A stretch of 64,000 bases of DNA, taken from the NCBI GenBank assembly GCA_004380135.1, contig QXCR01000001.1, forward strand, positions 372,001 through 436,000. The letters run 5' to 3'. Below the pieces are notes generated by a model. That model was not told the origin of the DNA and did not search any database. It was given only the letters and a program-made list of their open reading frames with translations. Within the stretch, counting starts at the first letter, position 1; the number at the start of each line of letters is the position of its first letter. The position numbers and the translations under genes are program-made. Positions 45,908 through 57,521 of this stretch are shown one piece after another. This DNA comes from Stemphylium vesicarium (taxonomy: Eukaryota; Ascomycota; Dothideomycetes; Pleosporales; Pleosporaceae).

Positions 45908-46713
45908 ATATGTCATCCAACGACTTTTCACGAAATTGGAAACAAGGCCAAATCAGAACATTTCTCGATATCAACGTTCAAACACTCCTATCTTGATGTG
46001 CTTGCTTGCGCTGGACTGTGATGCAGCCGTGTCATTGCCATGTCAGCCGATGTATGTGTGATGGCTTGGTTGTCTCAACAGTCATTTCTAACGATGCATC
46101 TGGCCCTGTGACAGTATACTCGAGAACAGCATAATTGTGTGATCGAAATTGATCTTGAGATGGAACTTCGGCCACATGTCTTGGTAGCGCCTGGCGCATA
46201 CAAGGTCTCTAGGAGCTTTCTTTTCTCTAGGCTTAGCATTTTTGCATCTTCTTTGTCACATTAAGATAAAGCTATTTATTCCATTACCTACTTTATACTA
46301 TCCGACGTCTCTTCGAGCCTCGTTCCAATGCGCCTTTGCAGAGTATGGTACGGAAATTTATTTGAGCTTCGCGCTCGAGCCTAAGGTCTTCAGCGAGGTG
46401 TCTTTTCTTCTCTTCTTCAAGTGACCAGCAAGTCTGAACACTCAACGGGAAAAGTATGTATGCAAATAACTGTGCGTGCGCTATTCAAGTCGAACCCTTA
46501 GGATTCGAGCGCGAGGCATAGATACGCCAAGTCTAAAGGAAAGTGTTAGCGATACGAGATGAAGAGCACGTGCATGGGGCGCGATCAGCTTGGCGGCGCT
46601 AACGGTCCTCGCTTCGCGGGCCTTGGCGTGCTTCACACAAATCGCCCTCAGGTTTTTCGAGACTCGACAACCAATTCCGACTTCGACAACGACAATCTAA
46701 CACAACAGTCAAA
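45908..46713. other. Intergenic, HOM2 to RPS4
   Basis: About 800 bp containing the HOM2 3' end and the RPS4 promoter and leader. No tRNA was found although the sequence near 46490-46512 has a superficially B-box-like GGTTCGA on the minus strand. Confidence 0.4.
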
Positions 46714-47744
46714 ATGGCGCGTGGACCCGTGAAGCACCAGAAGCGCCTCAGCGCGCCCTCGCACTGGCTCTTGGACAAGCTGTCCGGTACGCTCGACTCC
46801 TGCGAACAGCCGTGGTGGTGGATATGGCGAGAGTGAAATTAACATCCTCCAGGTGCCTACGCTCCCAAGGCCTCCCCCGGTCCCCATAAGCTCCGCGACT
46901 CCCTCCCGCTCGTCATCTTCCTTCGCAACCGCTTGAAGTATGCGCTCAACGCTCGCGAGGTCAACGCCATCCTGATGCAGCGTCTGGTTAAGGTCGACGG
47001 CAAGGTCCGCACTGACTCCACCTTCCCCTCGGGATTGATGGACGTCATCTCCATTGAGAAGACCGGCGAGAACTTCCGCCTGATCTACGACACCAAGGGC
47101 CGCTTCACCGTCCACAGGATAACAGACGAGGAGGCTCAGTACAAGCTCGGCAAGGTCAAGCGCGTCCAGCTTGGCAAGGGCGGAATTCCCTACTTGGTTA
47201 CGCACGATGCGCGAACGTAAGTTCCCGCTCTATCAGCCGTTGGACCACAGTTTGGGCTAGGTGTCAGAGGGCAACCTCTGTCACCAGGCATACGACCAGG
47301 GTCTGGCTATGTCAGAATTGCTGCTAAAAATTTGTGTAGAATCCGCTACCCCGACCCAGCCATCAAGGTCAACGACACCGTCAAGGTCGACCTCTCCACT
47401 GGCAAGATCGCCGACTTCATCAAGTTCGACACTGGTGTCATCGTCATGGTTACCGGTGGTCGTAACATGGGCCGTGTCGGTGTCATCACTCACCGTGAGC
47501 GCCACGACGGAGGCTTCAACATTGTCCACATCAAGGACGCTGTTGACAACGAGTTCACCACTCGTGAGTCCAACGTCATGTAAGTTGAGATATCTAGTAT
47601 TTCCACCGAAGTCAGTGCTAACAGTCATCAAGCATCATCGGAAAGGAGAAGCCATGGATCTCTCTGCCCAAGGGCAAGGGCGTCAAGCTTTCCATTGCTG
47701 AGGAGCGTGACCGCCGCAGGGCGTACGCCATCGCTGGTCACTAA
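46714..47744 (+). CDS. RPS4: 40S ribosomal protein S4 (eS4)
   Basis: Exons 46714-46786, 46853-47216, 47340-47579 and 47633-47744 (introns 66, 123 and 53 nt) encode 262 residues, matching the usual length. The sequence starts MARGPVKHQKRLSAPSHWLL and contains the S4 RNA-binding segment (ALNAREVNAILMQRLVKVDG), the KOW segment (DTGVIVMVTGGRNMGRVGVI) and ends RRRAYAIAGH. It is a core component of the small ribosomal subunit in the cytoplasm. The last join gives SNVIIIGKEKPWISLPKGKG. The second intron is more than twice as long as its neighbours and contains a compact hairpin. The pyrimidine/A-rich leader before the ATG is typical of ribosomal protein genes. Confidence 0.97.
47261..47284 (+). other. 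Hairpin with GCAA tetraloop inside RPS4 intron 2
   Basis: GTGTCAGAGG (47261-47270) and CCTCTGTCAC (47275-47284) pair at 9 of 10 positions around a GCAA loop, which fits the GNRA tetraloop class. It lies in the middle of the 123-nt intron. A small second stem (ACCAG/CTGGC, near 47296-47308) follows. It may be an autoregulatory or processing structure, or chance; clear snoRNA boxes were not found. Confidence 0.55.
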
Positions 47745-49093
47745 ATGTGGCCGTGGGCGTAGAAGTAGGTTAGCATATGAAGTACCCATGAATTCATGAG
47801 CATTGGTGCAGGATCCGGAACCCAAAAAAATTAGGCGTTCATGATCACTTGTGGGGAGGTTGATCGGATCTGGCGTATCTGCATACATACGAATACCATG
47901 TGAGACCGAGAATTAAGCAAATAAACACTTCAGCTGCCTCCCTCTGATGTTGAGCATTTTATGAGTGGAGCACATATACATGGGTGGGTTATGGTGAGAC
48001 AGGGTGGAGCCTCGGTTGGAGGTTCATACAGAAGTAAAGAAGGTGTCGCGTCAGACCCGTTGAATCCGGTGCTACAGGTTGGTGGCGCTTGGGGGTTGGC
48101 GATCTAGGAACGCGGCAGGCGGCTGGGGTAGATAGGAGAGGGGGCCTTGTTTGCGCCCTGTTTTGAGGGCGATAACGCATTGGAATTTATGCAGTTAGCA
48201 ACGCCAGGAACATTGTCAAAGCAGAGACAGGCCAGGACTGATGATGTTGGAGTAGGCTGCTCTGCCTCATGACTAGGACATGGAGGCTCTGTGGGTTTCA
48301 GCAGGCGTGTTTGAAGCAGACAGTTGCGGACGGGGAAGCAGTGTCTGAGTGCCTGGGCGATCACGCTGGGCCGTGCGACTAGGCGAGATGAGACGATAGA
48401 TATCCTTGCCATAGTCGGAAGAATGGCATGGATGGATCACGAATGCTTGCGAATTCTGCGCCGAACACAAGCGCAGTTGCGCGGTAAGACATGGGCTCTG
48501 CAAGTGCCAGGGGCGCGCGACACAGCTGTCAATTCCGTAGGTTTGCGTCCGGCCTGTCTACGAGCAACATTCACAGCGCGAGCGCCTAGCAAGTGCAGGT
48601 TATAACCTGACAGTCAGATAGCGTCCCGCATTCCAAGTTTATCTGAGACTAGCAGGCATAGCTCCAACGTTCGCGTCTCGGTGCCATTGACGCCATTGGC
48701 TGCGCATCCGCTCGTTACCGTCGCTCCTCTGGCTCAATTGAGCCCTCCGCCCACCACCACTCAAGCCCACGCTTCCCCGCAACCCAAACAGCCAGCGACT
48801 GCCAACTTCAACAGCTGTGGGCCGCATCGCGTGTTCCTGTATCGTGCGCACACGCTTTCGAGGCATCAATGACAGCAGGAATCACCTGTACAACCTCACT
48901 CGTCACTCGTTTCACCTCTGGGCCCTCGCGCTTAGGCACGTTTACGCCTGCGCCCACGACCACCTCGCCCGCGCATTCACCACAGTCGCACAGAGACGTC
49001 GACCGTCGCCTCCAAAACTACATCGCCGAGTCTCAAGAGCCGGTCTCAGGCGAGCCGGAATTCCACTGGTAGACGCCAGTATTCTTCGCCACG
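47745..49093. other. Intergenic, about 1.3 kb
   Basis: RPS4 3' flank and the promoter and leader of palI. The final 400 bases before the palI start are C/A-rich with several small upstream open frames (for example one from 48869), which could affect palI translation if transcribed. Nothing else was recognised. Confidence 0.4.
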
Positions 49094-51357
49094 ATGTTGC
49101 GTCCGGCCACCCCCTTATCGATACTATTCTTCGTCGCATTCGTGCTGTTACTGCTCTCGACGCTGTCTACGCCTCTTATCAAGAGCATTCCCCTCGCTAC
49201 CTACCGCGGCGTCCATTTTGGTGTCCTGGGCTACTGCGAGAATGGCGATTCCGGCTGCAAAGGGCCCATGATTGGGTACAACACCGGTATGTAGCTACAT
49301 GAAGGAGATGAATGCAATACTGATGTCTAAATGCAGAGAAGCTGTTTGCTGGTGAAAGCAGTTCCGACTTCTCGCTCCCTTCCGCTCAGCGACATGCTCT
49401 CTCTTCGATTCTCATCGTCCACCCCGTCGCCGCCCTCATGACACTCATCTGCTTCGGTCTTTCCGTCGCAGCGCACTTCCACTCGCCTGCGCATTCGCCG
49501 CGCTACCTCCTCGCTCTGCTTATCTTCACCTTCCCGACCTTACTGGTCTCACTGCTCGCTTTCCTTGTCGATATTCTGCTGTTCGTTCCGCATGTGGGTT
49601 GGGGAGGATGGATTGTTCTGGGTGCAACCATCATCATTGTCGCGAGCGGAATAGTAACTTGTGCCATGAGACGCACACTGGTCAGCCGCAAGGCGAGGAA
49701 GCGACGCATCGCCGAGAACGACGAGATGAATGGCCAGACATACTATGCGAACCGCGCCAACGCAACCGTGACCACCGAGTATCCCAAGGCTGAATCGCCG
49801 CCTCCGCTTTCCGGTGAGACAATGACCGCTGGAGGCAGGGCGAATGACAATGCCGTCTACTTTGACTCTTCCAAAAACTCGCCCAACGACGATATGGTGC
49901 CTTTGAACCAACGCAACCCCTCGCTCAAGACAGTCAGTAGTGCTGGAGGAAATGGATCTGACACTATGAACCCGCCGAATCGTGGTCCTTCAGGCCGTCG
50001 TCAACCAATGGATCAGTATGGCAACCCTGTTCCGCCCATGCCCAACGACGGGTTCGTGATGATGAATGGTGCTCCACGCGGAAGAGGAGGTCCATTCAGA
50101 GGTCGGGGTGGCCCACCGCGAGGGGGGCAATTCGGGGGCCCAGGCCCACGAGGAGGAAGTTATGGTCCAAGAGGAGGTATGCGGGGTCCGCCGCCGCCAG
50201 GCTGGAATGGCAATGGGCGTGGCGGTCGACCTCAAAACGGACCTCCCATGCAAGGTCCGCCAATGGGCCGTGGTGCTCCACCCCCGGGATACAACAACAA
50301 CAACATCTACAGCCAAGTACCCCCACAACGTGATCAATCACCTTACGGTAGGGCCCCGCCGCCCGGATCAATGCCATCAATGCCAATAGGCCAAGCTATT
50401 GAGATGGATAACCGCACGGGCACGCCTCCTACAAATTACGGGCTAAGAGAGAGTGATGGCGATGTCGCAGGTATGCTCGCTCTTCAACAGGGCGCGGGAT
50501 TTCCGGCTGGCGCACCTCAAAGGCGACCTTCTGAGGGTGTAATGAGCCCGACCAGCGAATACTCGACCGAGTAAGTCTCATTCCCCATATGCTTCATAAC
50601 AATTGTCCTAACATCAATTAGCGAATCGCAAATACGACCACTCCCCCTCCAGCAGCAAGAGCAACAGCAACAGCAATCACAGCAGTACATGCCAGTTCGC
50701 GCCGGATGGAACCAGCAAAAGGTTCCGTCTGATCAAACAGTCAACACGTTGAATAACAGCAGCCGTGGTCTTTCGCCAATTCAGGATGAGGCTGTTGAAC
50801 TGCCTGCGCAGCTATCCCAGACGGAGGCACCCAACAGAGTAGAGCGTAGTTCCGACTATTACGAAGATGTCGACCCTAGGTTCGCACAGCCGGAAGTACA
50901 CGCGCCCCCGCCAATGCCGACGTCACTTATGCCAGGTGGTTTTACAGCTCCCAACCCCAACTTCCTCTCCACGACCAATTCCAGTGACACAAACCTCCCA
51001 CGCACTAGCTCTTACGACGATCTGCCAGATGGCTCGCGTTCGCCTGCGGCTAGTGAGGCATCACATTTCACATCCGTCTCTCAACGTCCAATCAACCCCA
51101 ACTGGCGGCCAGAAATGGGCGCCCCGGCGGGTCAATTTGCCCCATTCCCTGGTCCTCGGAGACCTATGCGGCAAGAGGACGTCATTCTGGAAGCCAATGC
51201 GGCTAACCCAGACTTTATGATACCAGCCGGAAGGGGACGCGGTCGAGGCCGAGGTGGTGGTGGTAGAGGAAGGGGTGGACCAATGCCACCTACTATGATG
51301 GGACCAGGACCGGGCTTGTCGAACCAATCAAGATATCCTGGGGCTAGTGCCATGTAG
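49094..51357 (+). CDS. palI: pH-response regulator protein PalI/Rim9
   Basis: Exons 49094-49286, 49337-50570 and 50622-51357 (introns 50 and 51 nt) encode 720 residues. The N-terminal 200 residues form the four-helix SUR7/PalI region: a first helix in SILFFVAFVLLLLSTLSTPL, an extracellular loop with FGVLGYCENGDSGC (the Cys pair typical of the family), then VAALMTLICFGLSVAA, LLALLIFTFPTLLVSLLAFL and WIVLGATIIIVASGIVT. The remainder is a long cytoplasmic tail rich in Pro, Gly, Asn, Gln and RGG/RG runs. PalI assists localisation of the alkaline-pH sensor PalH at the plasma membrane in the Pal/Rim pathway that activates PacC. A short Gln-rich stretch opens the third exon. Tail length and composition vary widely among orthologues. 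Confidence 0.92.
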
Positions 51358-53737
51358 GGATGGCATATGAAACATCAGGAACCCAGGTCTTGAACCAACC
51401 CGTATTTGTCGATCTTACTTTGCTTGCAAGATACGATCCTCGTATGGCTTAGGATCAGACACTCCATGTTTCTTTGCCAGTTTCAACGCATGATATTCCC
51501 ACTACGCGGGCCGCCCGCGCCGTGTGCATCATCCTGGTTGCACTCGAAGGACGCTCCCTGTTCTTTTTCTGGTGTAAAATTTCGTTGCATCATTCTCTAT
51601 TCACAAACGCACAGGGCCATTTCCTCTTCCTGGCCCTATGGTATAGTTAATTTCTAGTCCAGTGAGCTGTTTGCCGCTGTCCTGTTTTTCATACCTTTCC
51701 ACCCAAACCCTTCCGCTGGACCGGATCGAGAGAAGAAGATTCGTTCGCGGTCCTGAGCTTTTCAACGTACCTTATGGTAGCGGATAATACCCCTTTTTGA
51801 TTTGATTTCTCTTTCTTCTCTTTACGAACGTATACACACACGAGAGCGCCCTGTTTCCGGCCGTTCTTTCTCTCTTTTCTTTCTTTCTTTCTTTCTTTCT
51901 TTCTCTCTGGTATGGGAGTGCTACATAGCTAGATTCACGATTGCGCCCCGTCTGGCAATACATCGAGCAGGAAGCACATGAGCGATTTTTTCTTTGCTAA
52001 CGTTGGGGGCTTGGATTGAGGATGGGGAGGGAGGGTTGTAACATGTATATAGCTTTCTTCCTTGTTGGGCACAGCTTCTTCTTGTTTCGCTGTTGCTACG
52101 ACTTGGCATGTTGGGAGAGCGGAGATAGCGAATACCAATGCAAACATTTTCCAAGACTGTCACGACTGCAATCTGTGTCAGGGTGTCAACATGTGGTGAT
52201 GCCGTAGCTGAGTCATGTGTTCACGGTGTAATAATGAAGGTGAGCATGTGCCGCGGAAGGTAGCGCATGATCTCAGTACACCGATCCTATCCTCCCAACC
52301 ACTTACCAATGCATGTCAGCAAAAATTCTTCGTCAACCGCGCTACCTACAATACTCTCTCGGTGGAAGTTCCGGTAATTTTCCCATCCGGGCGGTTTATT
52401 TCTTCGGTGGAGCACAGCCGCCCGGTATGCCTTCCGATAGTCTTCCAAAGTTTCCCGTCGGATGCGCGTCAGCTAAGGATCACGGTCCACCATTGCGTGC
52501 ATCTCCGATCAGAAATACTACCGAAACTCGACTGCTATCCAGACGCAAAGTCAATACCTCAAGCTTGGCATTACACATCGCGCACTTTTGGACGCACCGT
52601 CCCCAGATTATTACCCCAGAAAACCGGCATGACAGTGCCATCGTGTTTGTGGCAACGCATGGAGCCTGTGCGGGGTAAACAGGTGCGGCCAGTTCAAAGA
52701 GGGTGCGCCCCTCTATGGTGGCTAGATGTCTGCCTCGTCTCGATGGCGCCGCGTTCCAAGAAGCCCAGTAGCCTGGCTCTGCCCCGCAAAGGCAAAACAA
52801 CAACAGGCGGTGCAGTAGTGCGTATCCCAAGCGCCGATCGCAGCAGAGCCGCTTAGGTCTGGAGATAATGATGTTCCCGGTTGAAATATTTGCTATAGCC
52901 GTATCGCGGTAGTCACACGTAGGTGAGGCGGTATGGCCGTCTCTTGACAACCCTTGGATAGGAATATCTCCGAGATAAGTGTACCGATGTTACATGTCCT
53001 GATACGAGTGGACCCGTCTAGCCACTGCCTTGGCGCACACTCCGACATCGTCATGGGATATGCGAGCAGACGTGGCTTTATCTTGGACTGAGGTTATCGT
53101 GAAGCAAGATGATGCTGCTAGTGGGGCTAGGGCGCGAGCGCTAACCGTAACGAGTTATGCCATCCACTTGTTCCCTCCCACCTTCAAATGGTTGTGGGGT
53201 AGCCGTTGATCTCCCTATCGCCAAAACTTCAACATCCTCATGATGCTTTTTCAGCAACGTCGTCTATCGCTAGCCTGCCACCGATAATTGTTCCACGCGA
53301 CGCGGATAAACTATCTATTATGCGTCCAACTTTTCCGCCCAGCGTGCGTCCTCCCATAGAGGGTGTTAAACAGAGTAAATAGAAGGCATGAGAGGCGTGG
53401 CAGGCCAATCAGATGTGTGCTGATGCACGACACGGGGCACGCCGGGGAGAGCTGGATTATTGAAGAGCCGAAGTTCGGGATCTAGGCGTACACACCCTGC
53501 ATCAACCACACCAACGCGACGTTTTTTATCAGCTGCTATCTTGGACCGGCCCTTGTCGAGTGATAGGCGAGGCAGCTATCGGCTGTGTCATGGGCCCGTC
53601 ACGCGCATTTGAAGTGCCGCATCCGCAACGTATGGATCCGCATTTTAAGTCCTATCCCTTCGCACCGGGAATTTCACCCCATTGTCGTTCGACGTTCCCA
53701 GACCTCACCCCTCTACCGCGTCAACTCCGAATTCAAC
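51358..53737. other. Long intergenic region, about 2.4 kb
   Basis: The left part is probably the palI 3' UTR, with a pyrimidine microsatellite. The right part is the promoter of the Zn2Cys6 regulator. The 213-codon open frame at 52215-52856 has no motif, atypical composition and overlapping rivals in other frames, so it is not called. Confidence 0.4.
51864..51908 (+). repeat. Pyrimidine tract with (TTTC)n microsatellite
   Basis: Forty-five uninterrupted C/T bases contain about seven tandem TTTC units. It lies about 500 bp after the palI stop, so it may be in that gene's 3' UTR or just beyond. It is likely length-variable between strains. Confidence 0.9.
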
Positions 53738-55910
53738 ATGCCTGCATTGGCCCAAGACAAGGTATTGGCGAGAGATCTGAAGGCCAAGAAGACCAAGTCC
53801 AGGAACGGATGCGGTCGCTGCAAGCTCAAGAGGGTAAGTCGCTGCGCCTATAATCTCGATCGATAATTGGCTAACAATCACAAAGCTCAAGTGCGACGAG
53901 ACCGCCCCCGGCTGCTTGCAGTGCAAGAAGAGGAACGTCGCCTGCCCTGGCTACGAGAAGACCCTGAAGTGGTCGACAAAATACGAGGTCTTCACGCCTA
54001 CCACCCAGTCCAAGTCGACGTCGCCTAAGCCAAAGTCAACACCCGAACTCAACACCACAACCTCCACCGTCGCCAAATCCAACCTCCCCCAGAACGTCGC
54101 TAGTGGCATCGAGGCCTTGGCTGCCGTGCTCCCTGCAGGCAGGAAGAGCGCCACCAGCACACAACAGGTCCCCACGACACAGAGCTCATCGGCGGTCCCA
54201 TCTCCACCCAGTTTTGAGGAGCCAGCATCCTTCCAAGAGTCTTCCACCGAGGATGGTGACTCCCCTCGAGAATACGAGCCTTTCCCAATGGAGGATGTCA
54301 ACAACGTGGACCCTATCATGTTCGACAGCTTTGTCGATGCTATTCATCTTCCAAGCGACGACTTCAAGTTTGATCCCTTTGAGAACATTGACTTCGACTC
54401 TGGCTCACTAGACGACGTGGTCTTTGACATACAAGACTTCTCACAGAAACAGGATGTTGCTACATCCTCTTCAATGCCTTTGTTGGACCGGGACCCGAAT
54501 CGAGAGTCTAGCCCTAGACTCTCGCGTTCATTGCTGCTTGACTTGTACCGTCTCCCCAGTCCTTCCCCCAACCCATCGTCGCCAGATGATGTGGAGTCTC
54601 TTCTCATTCAGCACTACTTCAAGGACGTCTGCGCTATATTTTCCTCCTTCGATTCTCCCCTGAACCCATTCCGGACTACCATTGGACGCATCTACAAGGA
54701 CTCTCCATCCATTAACTACGCGATCCAGTCCATGGCTGCGGCCCATTTGGCTAATACTTTCCCCAACATGGCGGCGACAGGCCTTGAGCTGCAACGCAAA
54801 GCTCGCGAGGCGCTCGATGTTGAGCTTCCTCTAGCGCACAGTGGCCAGACAAGTGCTACCAAGACCTTCTTAAGTATCATGCTGCTGGGCCTCACCACTT
54901 CTTGGCACTCCAGCAACGCGCTTGGACTGGAGTATCTATCGACTGCACGAGATCTGATCCTACCCAAGCTATTCAGTCGATCAGATGGAACCGAGGTTGA
55001 GCGCGAGGCGCAGTTCTTCGAGGAGTCTTTGATCCACTGGGAGATGTTGATGGGCTTCGTAACAGAAGATGCCATGAGCTTCTCACCCAAGTCAGGCCTG
55101 CGACCAAGCGTCACCTCAAGGAAGAACGCTCCAGCTGCACGGGGGCCCAATGGAAAGATTGTCCCACATCCTTGGACAGGCATTGCGCCGATGATTCACT
55201 TCCTTTTTGCTGAGGTTGGCCGCTTGGTCCGCAAGGAACGCTCAATGGACCGTGAATCTTCCATGGATCTTCGTCGCCGACAAGAGAACCTCCAGAACGC
55301 CGCATCCCTGGAAGAAGACCTCCTTGCTGTGGACTGCCCGTCTGTTGACGATGTCATTGACTACGGTGATGATCGAACACCCAAGGAGCACTTTGTCACC
55401 ATCGCTGAAGCTTACCGTCTCTCCGGTCTCCTAGAGATTTACTGCGTCTTCCCTTCCATCTTACGCAAGCGTCTAGGATCAGACAAGTTCAAGGGCGCTG
55501 AAGCTATGGACTTTGAGTTTCCCACACCGCGCTTTGAGACGCCGTTCGAGGATACCGACATGAAGCTTTGGCTCAACTCTCTCGCCATGCACATCATAAG
55601 ATCTCTAGAGTCTCTGCCTTCTTCGTCTGGCACATTCTGCATTCAGCCTCTTATCCTCGTGGTCGCTGCATCCGAGCTCCGTTTCGTCTCTTCGCTTGAC
55701 TTCTTCGATGTTCATGCCAACGACACCGAAGTCGTCTCCGCTCGGAAATTCGTCATTAGACGTCTGCAGGAGTTCGCGCTGAGGCTGCCTAACAAGCCCC
55801 TCCGCACGATGATCCAGCTTCTCGAGGAGACATGGCGCCAGTGCGATGAGGGCCAAGATGCCTTTTGGATTGACGTCATGAACGAGAAGGGGTACCACAC
55901 CATCATGTGA
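53738..55910 (+). CDS. Zn2Cys6 transcription factor with fungal-specific regulatory domain
   Basis: Exons 53738-53833 and 53886-55910 (52-nt intron) encode 706 residues. Splicing completes the binuclear zinc cluster C-x2-C-x6-C-x6-C-x2-C-x6-C (GCGRCKLKRLKCDETAPGC then LQCKKRNVAC), residues about 25-53, preceded by basic KAKKTKSRN. A Ser/Thr/Pro-rich and then acidic stretch (about 70-230) may be an activation domain. From about residue 230 the helical region fits the Fungal_trans_2 type (LLIQHYFKDVCAIFSSFDSP, YAIQSMAAAHLANTFPNMAA, FFEESLIHWEMLMGFVTEDA), ending DAFWIDVMNEKGYHTIM, resembling ARCA-like C6 regulators. It is a nuclear DNA-binding regulator; the target genes are unknown and no cluster is adjacent. 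A motif-rich non-coding stretch follows. Confidence 0.9.
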
Positions 55911-56107
55911 TGCACTCTCGGCCATTAGCGTTTTCTTACACTCTTCTTGGGCGTTCCAAGCTCAGTCCAAAAACTTTGCTTCACCAAAAATCGATTTCTT
56001 CTAAGATATATTTACGACATGATATTAGCGACTTATCTGGACCCGGCGTTATACTTCTTCGACTGCGCTCGACACCAACCACGACCTGTTTCTGTTTTCC
56101 TTCTCGC

Positions 56108-56778
56108 GCGACACTTTCTCCCAAAGATCTCTTTGTGGTCTTCCACCTACCTGTACGACTGTTCCCAAGACAGTCCCTCGATACGAACACTCTAATGTAC
56201 GGCTTCCACCTCTACCTCTCGGTTCAGCATCCCGGTGATGTGACAGATGTGGCCGCCGACCGCGACAATAATTACGACCCTCCGATATACCCAAGCTCCC
56301 CCGCGCGATAACCCTACTGCGACACTCACGCATGAATACTCAACGACTTGCCTACTGCGATAATACCTAATATCGGTACCCATTTCTGGAAAATGCTCTA
56401 CCAAAAAGAACGCAACCATCCCTTTTGCGACTACCTCATTCTACCTCTGCACGATTCCCGCCTACATCCCATCATCAGCCCACTGCGATGACCTGTTACG
56501 ATATATACACCCTGGACCCACTCCGGTTTCCTTCCCGATGGATTCCCTTTTGACAAGGACTCCTCACATATAATGACATCTGCCAAGATGCCCATAGCAA
56601 CATCCCTAGCGACCTCCTTTCTTCCATGCGACTTATATACCCATCTTCCAAGCGACATGCCCCCTCTGCGATACCTTATCGCTTGTATATTAGTATATCC
56701 CTCCCCAAGCTATCTCTTTCTTCCCTCCGGTAGGTAAGATAACCATGCTTTTGTTTTCGCGTGCGAAGCGATGGCGAC
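56108..56778 (+). repeat. Dispersed GCGAY pentamer array in a regulator's 3' flank
   Basis: I count about thirteen GCGAC/GCGAT words on the plus strand, at 56108, 56262, 56305, 56319, 56357, 56427, 56485, 56609, 56628, 56652, 56668, 56768 and 56774. Random expectation is one or two in 670 bases. They sit in C/T-rich sequence, often as CTGCGAY. Spacing is irregular, so this is not a tandem repeat. It may be a long 3' UTR with protein-binding sites or a non-coding transcript. Confidence 0.5.
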
Positions 56779-56996
56779 CTCTTCTCGTTATCATACGGCC
56801 TTCCAACCTTCGCGCCCCTTTTCGCCTGGCTTCGACTGCAGTGATGCATCGCTCGAGGGTGAGGTGAACTGTACATAGAAGAGCTTTCTGTTTGGCGTCG
56901 CTGTTGTTTAAGATACCCCTGTTTTTGGCTTTCTTGTCTTCATGATACTCGTTGATGCCGCGTTTGTGGGCGGTTTAGGAGTTGGTAGCGGTAGGA

Positions 56997-57146
56997 GACA
57001 ACAGCAACAGACTTCAAGGTTTATCCACGAAGGCCGCTTTGGCCTATCGCGGCTGCAGGAGACGTGCCAAGCAGACGTAAATTTCGTAGGCGCGATAAGC
57101 TGACGCGACGTTCGTGGATAAGCCCTTGAAGCGTGTTGTTGTTGTC
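56997..57146. repeat. Imperfect 150-bp foldback element
   Basis: The left arm (from GACAACAGCAACAGACTTCA at 56997) and right arm (ending at 57146 in TTGTTGTTGTC) are imperfect reverse complements. The best blocks are CTTCAAGG-TTTATCCACGA (57012-57030) against TCGTGGATAAGCCCTTGAAG (57112-57131), and CTATCGCG (57043-57050) against CGCGATAAG (57091-57099). Pairing continues weakly toward the centre, and several mismatches are transitions. It could be a MITE-like element, a hairpin RNA precursor or a decayed inverted duplication. No target-site duplication was confirmed. Confidence 0.65.
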
Positions 57147-57521
57147 GTCGGTTGGGATAGGTGTTGATGTATTGTCTTTTCAACTTGTCGATGGTGGATA
57201 AAACCACCATGACACAGAGGGAAGGAGAGCGGACCTCCGTCGCCCTCTCTTCTCTCCTTCGTGACTACGTCTTCGTATCGCTGGAAATGCATGCGTGACG
57301 TCTACACACTGGAGAAGGGGGGTAGGAGTTCAAGTAATACATCAGTACATTCGCACATGCCCATTTCATTGCGCTGACTCCCCCCCCACAACACGCTGCA
57401 ACACCCATCCTCACCCACACAGTACTCACAAACCCCATTGGCGCAGTCACAGTCACATTGCACGGCAATATCCTTCGTTAAACATATCATTAAATAAATA
57501 TCCGCAAACATCCCATCCCGT

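Larger units (their letters stand above)
55911..57521. other. Intergenic, about 1.6 kb, with motif array and foldback
   Basis: It begins with the 3' flank of the Zn2Cys6 gene, a pyrimidine-rich stretch with many GCGAC/GCGAT pentamers (56108-56778), and ends with a 150-bp foldback (56997-57146) and the 3' flank of the next minus-strand gene. No coding sequence is supported. Confidence 0.5.

Noticed and set aside
46485..46515. Possible tRNA with a B-box-like GGTTCGA on the minus strand
   Set aside because: The flanking bases do not form a T-arm stem and no acceptor or anticodon arm could be drawn.
47281..47701. Alternative open frames across RPS4
   Set aside because: They are shadows of RPS4 exons and intron 2 in other frames; the spliced RPS4 product is unmistakable.
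52215..52856. 213-codon open frame between palI and the regulator
   Set aside because: No domain or signal peptide, shares its span with rival frames, and lies where promoter sequence is expected.
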